From assembly GCA_964398645.1 (NCBI GenBank), contig CAYNNU010000098.1, forward strand, positions 1 to 8,588: 8,588 nucleotides of DNA, written 5' to 3'. Below, in pieces: positions 1-5,510 of this stretch. Source of the DNA: Spirochaeta_B sp964398645 (GTDB taxonomy: Bacteria > Spirochaetota > Spirochaetia > DSM-27196 > DSM-8902). Positions within the stretch are counted from its first letter, which is position 1. Each line of letters begins with the position of its first letter. The translations under genes were made by a program, and so were the position numbers. Under the pieces are notes generated by a model. It had not been told where the DNA came from. It saw only the letters and a list, made by a program, of their open reading frames with translations, and did no database searches.

Positions 1-1
1 C

Positions 2-94
2 TACCACATTGTTCGTGGTGCTAAGGATACTCTGGGTGTTGATGGTCGTCGTCAGGGCCGTTCGAAATACGGTGCTAAACGGCCGAAGGCTTAA
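2..94 (+). CDS. rpsL: 30S ribosomal protein uS12 (S12), 3' end only
   Basis: These are the last 30 codons and the TAA stop of rpsL; the 5' part lies outside the window. The visible residues begin YHIVRGAKDTLGV and end RSKYGAKRPKA, which matches the highly conserved uS12 C-terminus (E. coli ends RSKYGVKRPKA). uS12 sits at the 30S decoding centre and helps enforce codon-anticodon accuracy. The streptomycin-relevant lysine loops lie upstream and cannot be inspected. rpsG follows after 15 nt, the usual str-operon order, so the two are very probably co-transcribed from a promoter outside the window. The reading frame is intact up to the edge. Confidence 0.96.
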   Translation, partial: YHIVRGAKDTLGVDGRRQGRSKYGAKRPKA

Positions 95-109
95 CAGGAG
101 AATCGAGAA

Positions 110-580
110 ATGCCGAGAAAAAAGATTGTTGCCAGAAAACCGGTTCTGCCGGATACTCGTTATAAAAACACAACCGTTAGTCGCTTTATTCGCCGCATGA
201 TGCTTGATGGAAAACGTTCAACCAGTGAGCGTGTAATGTATGGCGCTATGGATATGATGGACGGAAAGGCTGATGTGTCCAATATCGAGGTTTTTTTGAA
301 GGCTATCGAAAACGTTAAGCCTACTGTTGAGGTAAAATCACGCCGGGTTGGTGGTTCTACATACCAGGTTCCGGTAGAGGTTAAGGATAATCGGCGCGAA
401 GCACTTGCGATGCGTTGGATTATCCAAGCGGCACGTTCCCGCAGTGGGAAGTCAATGTCGCAAAAGCTGAGCGCTGAATTGCTCGATGCGTATAACGGTA
501 CTGGTACCGCTTTCAAAAAGAAAGAGGATACCCACCGAATGGCAGAAGCAAATAAAGCGTTTGCTCATTACCGTTGGTAA
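110..580 (+). CDS. rpsG: 30S ribosomal protein uS7 (S7)
   Basis: The product is 156 aa, the usual bacterial uS7 length. It opens MPRKKIVARKPVLPD and carries the family motifs GKRSTSERVMYGA (about residues 34-46), the segment ending VGGSTYQVPVEV (about 80-91), RWIIQAARSR (about 102-111) and a C-terminus ending FAHYRW. uS7 nucleates assembly of the 30S head by binding the 3' major domain of 16S rRNA and contacts E-site tRNA and mRNA. The ATG is preceded by AGGAG at 96-100 with 9 nt spacing. In E. coli uS7 is the str-operon translational repressor; I see no equivalent binding structure in the short 15-nt rpsL-rpsG gap. fusA, the common next gene, is missing here. Confidence 0.98.
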   Translation: MPRKKIVARKPVLPDTRYKNTTVSRFIRRMMLDGKRSTSERVMYGAMDMMDGKADVSNIEVFLKAIENVKPTVEVKSRRVGGSTYQVPVEVKDNRREALAMRWIIQAARSRSGKSMSQKLSAELLDAYNGTGTAFKKKEDTHRMAEANKAFAHYRW

Positions 581-599
581 GAAAATAGAGCTGCATAAG

Positions 600-620
600 C
601 GCTGGTAAAGAATACCAGCG
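600..620 (+). other. Perfect hairpin downstream of rpsG
   Basis: CGCTGGTA (600-607) and TACCAGCG (613-620) form a perfect 8-bp stem around the loop AAGAA, starting 20 nt after the rpsG stop. No T run follows it, so it is not a standard intrinsic terminator. It could be a 3'-end stabilising hairpin for the rpsL-rpsG mRNA, part of a Rho-dependent end, or incidental. Confidence 0.45.
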
Positions 621-633
621 GACTGTGGAGCTT

Positions 634-670
634 AAACCAAACCGGTCATTTTGTGATTAGGTGGTTTGTT
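634..670 (+). terminator. Possible weak terminator after rpsG
   Basis: AAACCA (634-639) pairs with TGGTTT (662-667). Inside it CC (642-643) can pair with GG (660-661) and TCA (646-648) with TGA (654-656) around the loop TTTTG, giving one long bulged hairpin. The 3' arm ends in a T-rich TTTGTT (665-670), shorter and less pure than a classical tract. Its place between the rpsG end and the tuf promoter fits a transcription boundary, but the stem is AT-rich and imperfect, so termination is an inference. Confidence 0.35.
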
Positions 671-713
671 AATATGCTGCGTTGCAGACTCAATGTCTCC
701 TCTGTTGTTCCTG

Positions 714-742
714 TTGACAAACTATACACTTCTCACTAATAT
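714..742 (+). promoter_or_regulatory. Sigma-70-type promoter for tuf
   Basis: A perfect -35 box TTGACA (714-719) is followed by a 17-nt spacer and a -10 box TAATAT (737-742, four of six positions as in TATAAT). Transcription would start near 748-750, leaving a tuf leader of about 78 nt. There is no obvious A/T-rich UP element upstream of the -35. This is the best promoter match I see in the window, and its position would give tuf and the S10 cluster their own start independent of rpsL-rpsG. Confidence 0.75.
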
Positions 743-754
743 CGGAAACTCGCG

Positions 755-776
755 CGCAAGAAGTATTTCTTCGGCG
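755..776 (+). other. Upstream hairpin in the tuf leader
   Basis: CGC (755-757) and GAAG (760-763) can pair with CTTC (769-772) and GCG (774-776), closing the loop TATTT, with a small internal loop of AA opposite G. It lies within the first 30 nt of the predicted tuf transcript. It shares bases with the first of three GCGCAA repeats, so it competes with other foldings of the leader. Function is unknown. Confidence 0.3.
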
Positions 777-797
777 TACAGAAAATATACGATGAAA

Positions 798-816
798 TTG
801 CGCAAAGAAGGCGCAA
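798..816 (+). promoter_or_regulatory. Hairpin abutting the tuf Shine-Dalgarno
   Basis: TTGCGC (798-803) and GCGCAA (811-816) form a perfect 6-bp stem around the loop AAAGAAG. The 3' strand takes in the first two bases of the tuf Shine-Dalgarno AAGGAGG (815-821), which stands 5 nt before the ATG. The core GGAGG stays single-stranded, so the hairpin could stack beside a bound 30S or mildly limit access. TTGCGC could instead pair with the identical GCGCAA at 754-759. Confidence 0.4.
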
Positions 817-826
817 GGAGGACGTA

Positions 827-2020
827 ATGGCTAAGGAAAAATTTGAGAGAACGAAACCTCATATTAACGTCGGCACCATCGGTCACGTTGACCATGGAAA
901 AACAACCTTGACGGCTGCTATCACTAATATTAGTGCGCAATTGTCTGGTAGCGGAAAGGTTATGAACTATGATGAGATCGATAACGCTCCAGAAGAAAAA
1001 GAGCGTGGTATTACCATCAATAGTCGTCACGTTGAGTATGAGTCTGCTAATCGGCACTATGCTCACGTTGACTGTCCCGGTCACGCCGACTATATCAAGA
1101 ACATGATTACCGGTGCTGCCCAGATGGACGGCGCTGTTTTGGTTGTATCTGCAACTGACGGTGCAATGGCACAGACTAAAGAACACGTTTTGCTTGCTCG
1201 CCAGGTTGGTGTGCCTGCACTGATTGTTTTTATCAATAAATGTGACCAGGTTGATGATCCTGATTTGATTGAACTGGTTGAAGAAGAAATGCGTGAATTG
1301 CTGAGCTCTTATGAGTTCCCTGGTGATGACGTTCCTGTTATTAAAGGTAGTGCATTCCAGGCTATGGAAAGTCCTGATGATGCTGAGAAAACTCAGTGTA
1401 TCAAGGATCTGTTGCAGGCAATGGATGATTACTTCCCAGTGCCCGAGCGTGATGTTGATAAGCCTTTCTTGATGCCTATTGAGGATATCTTCTCAATCCA
1501 GGGTCGTGGTACTGTTGTAACCGGCCGTGTTGAGCGTGGTCAGGTTAAGGTTGGTGAAGAAGTTGAAATCATTGGTATCCGAGATACTCAGAAAACAACT
1601 GTTACCGGTGTAGAAATGTTCAACAAGCTGCTTGATAGCGGCGAAGCTGGTGATAACATCGGTGCGCTTCTTCGTGGTGTAGATAAGAAAGGTGTTGAGC
1701 GTGGACAGGTTCTGGCAAAACCAGGCAGTATCACTCCTCACCATAAATTTGTTGGTACAATTTACTGCTTGAGCAAAGATGAGGGTGGTCGTCACTCCCC
1801 ATTCTTCTCCGGCTATCGTCCGCAGTTCTACTTCCGGACAACCGATATTACAGGTGACGTACAGTTGCCGGAAGGTAAGGAAATGGTTATGCCTGGTGAT
1901 AACACCGAAATTAACGTAACCCTTATTCATCCGATTGCTATGGACAAAGGTCTTCGCTTTGCTATTCGTGAAGGTGGCCGTACCGTAGCTAGTGGTCAGG
2001 TTACCGAAATTATCGAGTAA
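827..2020 (+). CDS. tuf: Translation elongation factor Tu
   Basis: EF-Tu is a cytosolic GTPase that carries aminoacyl-tRNA to the ribosomal A site. The 397-aa product is normal length (E. coli 394). Domain 1 has G1 GHVDHGKT (19-26), the switch I segment ending RGITIN (60-65), G3 DCPGH (82-86) with the catalytic His86, G4 NKCD (137-140) and G5 as SAF, where many bacteria have SAL. The beta-barrel domains carry RGTVVTGRVERG, KDEGGRHSPFF, GYRPQFYFRTTD and HPIAMDKGLRFAIREGGRTVASG. After G3 the usual DGPMPQT reads DGAMAQT (111-117). The start has a full Shine-Dalgarno AAGGAGG 5 nt upstream. tuf has its own promoter at 714-742 and a terminator-like hairpin after its stop, so it may be expressed more than the following genes. 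The ending resembles Treponema EF-Tu. Confidence 0.99.
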   Translation: MAKEKFERTKPHINVGTIGHVDHGKTTLTAAITNISAQLSGSGKVMNYDEIDNAPEEKERGITINSRHVEYESANRHYAHVDCPGHADYIKNMITGAAQMDGAVLVVSATDGAMAQTKEHVLLARQVGVPALIVFINKCDQVDDPDLIELVEEEMRELLSSYEFPGDDVPVIKGSAFQAMESPDDAEKTQCIKDLLQAMDDYFPVPERDVDKPFLMPIEDIFSIQGRGTVVTGRVERGQVKVGEEVEIIGIRDTQKTTVTGVEMFNKLLDSGEAGDNIGALLRGVDKKGVERGQVLAKPGSITPHHKFVGTIYCLSKDEGGRHSPFFSGYRPQFYFRTTDITGDVQLPEGKEMVMPGDNTEINVTLIHPIAMDKGLRFAIREGGRTVASGQVTEIIE

Positions 2021-2031
2021 TGTGTGATTGT

Positions 2032-2064
2032 AATTGGGCCTTGTGTGTGCAAGGCCCAATTTTT
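2032..2064 (+). terminator. Terminator-like hairpin between tuf and rpsJ
   Basis: AATTGGGCCTT (2032-2042) and AAGGCCCAATT (2051-2061) form a perfect 11-bp stem with GTGTGTGC as loop. A run of five T (2060-2064) follows, then GGAGG, the rpsJ Shine-Dalgarno (2065-2069), and a second run of six T (2071-2076). The shape is that of an intrinsic terminator, but the tract is short and interrupted and ten or more co-directional genes follow, so partial termination (attenuation) is more likely than a full stop. It is the only such element I see between tuf and the window end. Confidence 0.7.
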
Positions 2065-2077
2065 GGAGGCTTTTTTA

Positions 2078-2380
2078 ATGGATAAGATTCGAGTACGTTT
2101 ACGAGGCTTTGATATTGAGCTTATTGACCAGAGTGCACGCTCGATAGTACAGACGGTGCAGAAGTCCGGGGCAAAGGTTTCCGGTCCTATACCGCTGCCT
2201 ACTCGGATAAACAAGTATACGGTGTTGCGTTCACCTCACGTTAATAAGAAAGCTCGTGAGCAGTTTGAAATGAGAACGCATAAGCGCCTTATTGATATTA
2301 TTGAACCGACATCATCCGTTATGGACGCTCTTATGAAATTAGAGCTGCCCGCTGGCGTGGATGTAGAGATTAAGCAGTAG
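2078..2380 (+). CDS. rpsJ: 30S ribosomal protein uS10 (S10)
   Basis: The product is 100 aa (E. coli uS10 is 103). It opens MDKIRVRLRGFDIELID and carries KVSGPIPLPT (about residues 31-40), RSPHVNKKAREQFEMRTHKR and a C-terminus ending LPAGVDVEIKQ. uS10 is a 30S head protein and also the NusE partner of NusB in antitermination. The ATG at 2078 is chosen because GGAGG (2065-2069) lies 8 nt upstream and the protein begins at the family's usual residue; a longer reading from 2024 would run through the upstream hairpin and give non-family residues. It is the first gene of the S10 cluster. The leader between tuf and rpsJ is only 57 nt, too short for an E. coli-type S10 leader. Confidence 0.97.
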   Translation: MDKIRVRLRGFDIELIDQSARSIVQTVQKSGAKVSGPIPLPTRINKYTVLRSPHVNKKAREQFEMRTHKRLIDIIEPTSSVMDALMKLELPAGVDVEIKQ

Positions 2381-2417
2381 TTTTTGATGTAGATCAGGAA
2401 CGAGACTGGGGAAAAAC

Positions 2418-3041
2418 ATGGCAAGTTTGATTGGAAAAAAAGTTGGAATGACCCAGGTGTTCACTGAAAACGGTACTTTGGTGCCTGTTACAGTGCTGCA
2501 GTTTGAAACCAACTATGTGGTTGCACAGAGACTGGAAGAAAAAGATGGCTATTCAGCTGTTGTTTTGGGTTCTGGCTCTATGAAAGAGAAAAGCGTTTCT
2601 CAGCCGTATAAAGGGCAATTTCCCGAAGGAGTTGCTCCCGTTAAGCGCTTGCAGGAGTTCCGTGATTTTGGCGCGGAAGTAACTGTTGGTGATCAATTGG
2701 GAGTAGATGTTTTTCAGGATGTTGTATATGTAGATGTTGCCGGTGTATCCAAAGGAAAAGGATACCAAGGGGTAATGCGTCGGCATGGTTTTGGCGGTGG
2801 TCGAAAGACTCACGGTTCAAAGTTTCATCGTGCTAACGGTTCTACAGGTATGGCCGCTACGCCTTCGCGGGTTCTGAAAGGAACAAAAATGGCAGGCCGG
2901 ATGGGCAGTGATAATGTTACTGTTCAGAATCTTCGTATCGAGCAGATTGATACAGAGAATCAGCTGATCCTTGTCCGCGGCGCTGTACCGGGTTCGCGTA
3001 ATTCGACTGTCGTAGTTTCTGCGGCGAAAAAAAAGAACTGA
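2418..3041 (+). CDS. rplC: 50S ribosomal protein uL3 (L3)
   Basis: The product is 207 aa (E. coli 209). It opens with LIGKKVGMTQVF (4-15) and carries SKGKGYQGVMRRHGFGG, KTHGSKFHRANGSTG, the segment KGTKMAGRMG and NVTVQNLRI. uL3 binds 23S rRNA early in 50S assembly; its central extension, around the GSTG segment, reaches toward the peptidyl-transferase centre. E. coli has GQNQ here, with a PrmB-methylated glutamine; this protein reads GMAATP, so that modification is not expected. The ATG has a modest GGGGA (2408-2412) 5 nt upstream. The 37-nt gap from rpsJ is the widest inside the S10/spc section and shows no promoter or terminator that I can identify. Confidence 0.98.
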   Translation: MASLIGKKVGMTQVFTENGTLVPVTVLQFETNYVVAQRLEEKDGYSAVVLGSGSMKEKSVSQPYKGQFPEGVAPVKRLQEFRDFGAEVTVGDQLGVDVFQDVVYVDVAGVSKGKGYQGVMRRHGFGGGRKTHGSKFHRANGSTGMAATPSRVLKGTKMAGRMGSDNVTVQNLRIEQIDTENQLILVRGAVPGSRNSTVVVSAAKKKN

Positions 3042-3052
3042 GGTAAGTAACT

Positions 3053-3688
3053 ATGGACATGCAAGTTCTTTCAATAGATGGAAAAAAGAAAAAGTCAATT
3101 TCGCTGAACGATGAAGTATTCAATCGTGAAGTAAGTGATGGTGCGATTTATCATGCTATCCGAAATGAATTGGCAAATATGCGTCAAGGGACTGCATCTA
3201 GCAAGACTCGTGGTCTTGTGAATTATAGCGGTAGAAAACCCTGGAAGCAGAAGGGAACTGGCCGGGCTCGATCGGGTTCACGCCGTTCGCCAGTTTGGGT
3301 TGGCGGTGGCACCACATTTGGTCCGCAGCCAAGAGATTACAGTTATTCAATGCCGAAAAAGTTGAAGCGACTGGCGTACAAGTCAATCTTGAGTCAGAAA
3401 GTTCAACAGGAAAATATGGTCGTTGTAGAAGATTTTGCTCTGGAGTCAGGTAAGACAAAGGATATGATGCAGATTCTGACGAGCCTGATCCCGCATGAAC
3501 GAGCAGTTCTTGTAGTTGCCGGTAATGATGAAATGATTAAGCGGGCAGGCCGGAATATTCCGTGGTTGACCACCCTTAATTATCAGCGCTTACGTGCACA
3601 CGATCTATTTTATGGCAAAAAAGTTGTGATGACTGAATCGGCAGCACTTGGCCTGAACGATTTTTTTAAATCGAAGGTAGAGGGGTAA
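3053..3688 (+). CDS. rplD: 50S ribosomal protein uL4 (L4)
   Basis: The product is 211 aa (E. coli 201). The internal loop that lines the peptide exit tunnel is clear: RQGTASSKTRG (about residues 44-54), the segment GRKPWKQKGTGRARSGSRR (60-78) and VWVGGGTTFGPQPRDYS. The C-terminal part has KKLKRLAYKSILSQK and ends LNDFFKSKVEG. uL4 binds 23S rRNA domain I. In E. coli it also represses its own operon at transcription and translation, but no comparable S10 leader is present here. The ATG at 3053 follows GAGG (3040-3043), which overlaps the rplC stop. A second in-frame ATG at 3059 is possible, but 3053 has the better spacing. Confidence 0.97.
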   Translation: MDMQVLSIDGKKKKSISLNDEVFNREVSDGAIYHAIRNELANMRQGTASSKTRGLVNYSGRKPWKQKGTGRARSGSRRSPVWVGGGTTFGPQPRDYSYSMPKKLKRLAYKSILSQKVQQENMVVVEDFALESGKTKDMMQILTSLIPHERAVLVVAGNDEMIKRAGRNIPWLTTLNYQRLRAHDLFYGKKVVMTESAALGLNDFFKSKVEG

Positions 3689-3691
3689 CAG

Positions 3692-3976
3692 ATGAAGTTG
3701 AATGATATTATCATCGAACCTGTTTTGACAGAAAAAACCAACGATTTGCGTGAGCAGAGTAAATATGTGTTTCGGGTAGATCCCCGAGCAAATAAGATTC
3801 AAATTTCGCAGGCAATACAGGATTTATTCGATGTTACTCCTGTTGCTTGCAACATTGTTAATGTTACTGGAAAACCACGTCGTGTCCGACATCGAATGGG
3901 ATATACTTCGTCGTGGAAAAAGGCAATTGTTACGCTCAAAAGTGGCGAAAGTATCGCACTTTTCGAAGGCGTTTAA
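3692..3976 (+). CDS. rplW: 50S ribosomal protein uL23 (L23)
   Basis: The product is 94 aa, typical for bacterial uL23 (E. coli 100). It opens with the family signature LNDIIIEPVLTEKT (3-16), then KYVFRVDPRANKIQISQAI, and a region KPRRVRHRMGYTSSWKKAIVTL that contacts 23S rRNA. uL23 sits at the exit of the nascent-peptide tunnel and is the docking site for trigger factor and the signal recognition particle. The gene starts 3 nt after rplD, with the Shine-Dalgarno GAGGGG (3680-3685) inside the end of rplD, a spacing that favours coupled translation. Confidence 0.97.
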   Translation: MKLNDIIIEPVLTEKTNDLREQSKYVFRVDPRANKIQISQAIQDLFDVTPVACNIVNVTGKPRRVRHRMGYTSSWKKAIVTLKSGESIALFEGV

Positions 3977-3988
3977 GAGGGGAGCATT

Positions 3989-4843
3989 ATGGGTATAAAG
4001 CAATATAACCCGAAAACTCCGGGACAGCGGTATAAGACATCAATTGATTATTCCGGCTTGTCCAAAGATAAGGCTGAGCGGAGTCTGACCAAGGGAAAGA
4101 CTTCTAGCGGTGGCCGGTCCGGAAACGGACGGATCAGTGTGCGTCGGCGGGGCGGCGGTCACAAACAGCGGTACCGAACTATTGATTTTCGGAGAAACAA
4201 GTATGTTGTTGATCCGGATACCAGGGAAACAAGTGGAATTCCAGGTGTTGTTAAGACTCTTGAGTATGATCCAAACCGAAGTGCGTTCATTGCTTTGGTA
4301 AATTATGCTGACGGAGAAAAGCGCTACATTTTGGCGCCGAAGGGATTGCAATGCGGTGATTCAATTATGAGCGGCGATAATGCAGAACCAAAAGTTGGAA
4401 ATGCTTTGCCTCTTAACCGTATTCCCTTAGGTACAATGGTACATAATATTGAGTTGCAGCATGGTCGTGGTGGCCAAATGTGTCGTGCGGCCGGAACATC
4501 GGCAACGGTTGTTGCAAAAGAAGGCGACTATGTAACAGTTAAATTGCCTTCCGGTGAAATGCGCATGGTATTTAATCGTTGTTTTGCAACAGTTGGTGTT
4601 GTTGGAAATGAAGACCACATGAACGTTTCGCTTGGGAAAGCCGGGCGGGCACGCTGGTTGGGACGAAGACCTAAAGTTCGTGGGGTTGTTATGAACCCTG
4701 TTGATCACCCGCATGGTGGTGGTGAAGGTCGTACTTCTGGTGGACGGCATCCTGTGAGCCCATGGGGTACTCCTACTAAGGGGTATAAGACCCGGAAAAA
4801 GCGCAAGCAGTCTGACAAGTTTATTGTCAAGAAACGGAAATAG
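3989..4843 (+). CDS. rplB: 50S ribosomal protein uL2 (L2)
   Basis: The product is 284 aa against 273 in E. coli. uL2 binds 23S rRNA near the peptidyl-transferase centre and is needed for subunit joining. Visible motifs are KTPGQRY (9-15), GGRSGNGRISVRRRGGGHKQ (41-60), LEYDPNRSA, RYILAPKG, and the signature MNPVDHPHGGGEGR with Asp239, His240 and His242, equivalent to E. coli Asp228, His229 and His231. The extra length comes mainly from residues 72-82, which put about ten more residues between RRNK and GIP than in E. coli. The start ATG follows AGGGGAG (3979-3985 region). The gene sits 12 nt after rplW. The C-terminal tail is rich in Lys and Arg (KTRKKRKQSDKFIVKKRK), as usual. Confidence 0.98.
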   Translation: MGIKQYNPKTPGQRYKTSIDYSGLSKDKAERSLTKGKTSSGGRSGNGRISVRRRGGGHKQRYRTIDFRRNKYVVDPDTRETSGIPGVVKTLEYDPNRSAFIALVNYADGEKRYILAPKGLQCGDSIMSGDNAEPKVGNALPLNRIPLGTMVHNIELQHGRGGQMCRAAGTSATVVAKEGDYVTVKLPSGEMRMVFNRCFATVGVVGNEDHMNVSLGKAGRARWLGRRPKVRGVVMNPVDHPHGGGEGRTSGGRHPVSPWGTPTKGYKTRKKRKQSDKFIVKKRK

Positions 4844-4852
4844 GAGCGGATT

Positions 4853-5134
4853 GTGTCTAGATCAATAAAAAAAGGCCCGTTTATTGCCAAAAGTCTGTAC
4901 AAGAAGGTTGTTGAACAGAATAAATCTGGTGAGCGGAAAATGATTAAAACCTATTCCCGGACATCAACGATTATTCCGGAAATGGTTGGACTGACTATTT
5001 CCGTATATAACGGGAAAACTTGGGTTCCGGTGTATGTTTCAGAAAATCTTGTTGGACACAAGCTTGGAGAGTTTTCTCCGACACGCTTGTTCCGTGGGCA
5101 TGCCGGATCAGATAAAAAAGCAGGAAAAAGGTAG
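4853..5134 (+). CDS. rpsS: 30S ribosomal protein uS19 (S19)
   Basis: The product is 93 aa (E. coli 92). It opens with SRSIKKGPFI, the strongly conserved uS19 N-terminus, and carries KTYSRTSTIIPEMVGLTI, VYNGKTWVPVYV and VGHKLGEFSPTRLFRGH. uS19 is in the 30S head, forms a complex with uS13 and helps bind the A-site tRNA region. The start codon is GTG. It is fixed by the family N-terminus (the next codons read SRSIKKG) and by TAGGAG (4841-4846), which overlaps the rplB stop, with 6 nt spacing. No in-frame ATG offers a plausible alternative. Confidence 0.97.
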   Translation: MSRSIKKGPFIAKSLYKKVVEQNKSGERKMIKTYSRTSTIIPEMVGLTISVYNGKTWVPVYVSENLVGHKLGEFSPTRLFRGHAGSDKKAGKR

Positions 5135-5143
5135 GGCAGATAT

Positions 5144-5509
5144 ATGGCAGAAAACACTGGATATAGTGCAAAGGCAAAATTTTTGCTTGTTTCTCCTTCC
5201 AAGGTGAGACGTGTTGCCAATGTTGTTAGACGGAGACCTTTTCCTGAGGCAATAGCAATTCTTGATCATCTTCCTCATAAGGGAGCTCAAATGTTGGGCA
5301 AGGTTGTGCGTAGTGCAGCTGCAAATGCAATGTACGCGGATAAGAATCTTATGGAAGATATGTTGTATATAAAAGAACTTCGGATTGATGATGGTCCTCG
5401 AATGAAAAGGATATGGCGGCGTGGCCGAGGTCGTGCCGATGTGCTCTTGAAACGAATGAGTCACATTACCGTTGTTGTGGATGAAATTGCAAAGGCTGGA
5501 GTGAAATAA
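5144..5509 (+). CDS. rplV: 50S ribosomal protein uL22 (L22)
   Basis: The product is 121 aa (E. coli 110). The family core begins with YSAKAKFLLVSPSKVRRVANVVR (7-29), then AIAILDHLPHKGAQMLGKVVRSAAANA, and the long beta-hairpin tip DGPRMKRIWRRGRGRAD (about 83-99) that reaches into the exit tunnel and is a macrolide-relevant site in other bacteria. The C-terminus is SHITVVVDEI plus a short tail. The ATG lies 9 nt after the rpsS stop. Its Shine-Dalgarno is weak (AGG...GGG around 5130-5137), which suggests reliance on translational coupling with rpsS. Confidence 0.97.
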   Translation: MAENTGYSAKAKFLLVSPSKVRRVANVVRRRPFPEAIAILDHLPHKGAQMLGKVVRSAAANAMYADKNLMEDMLYIKELRIDDGPRMKRIWRRGRGRADVLLKRMSHITVVVDEIAKAGVK

Positions 5510-5510
5510 T

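Noticed and set aside
9..200. 63-codon + strand frame across the rpsL-rpsG junction
   Set aside because: It is out of frame with both rpsL and rpsG, which are certain by homology.
722..1186. 154-codon open frame on the minus strand opposite the tuf leader and 5' end
   Set aside because: It is antisense to EF-Tu with no recognisable protein features; explained by the codon pattern of tuf.
1493..2059. 188-codon open frame on the minus strand opposite the tuf 3' end
   Set aside because: The longest antisense frame, but it has low-complexity, family-free content and mirrors the conserved tuf sequence; it would also begin inside the tuf-rpsJ hairpin.
2024..2077. Upstream in-frame ATG that would lengthen uS10 by 18 residues
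   Set aside because: The extension would translate the terminator-like hairpin, gives residues unlike any uS10, and lacks a Shine-Dalgarno; the ATG at 2078 has GGAGG and the family N-terminus.
4110..4301. 63-codon + strand frame within rplB
   Set aside because: It is an alternative frame inside uL2, without a Shine-Dalgarno or family resemblance.
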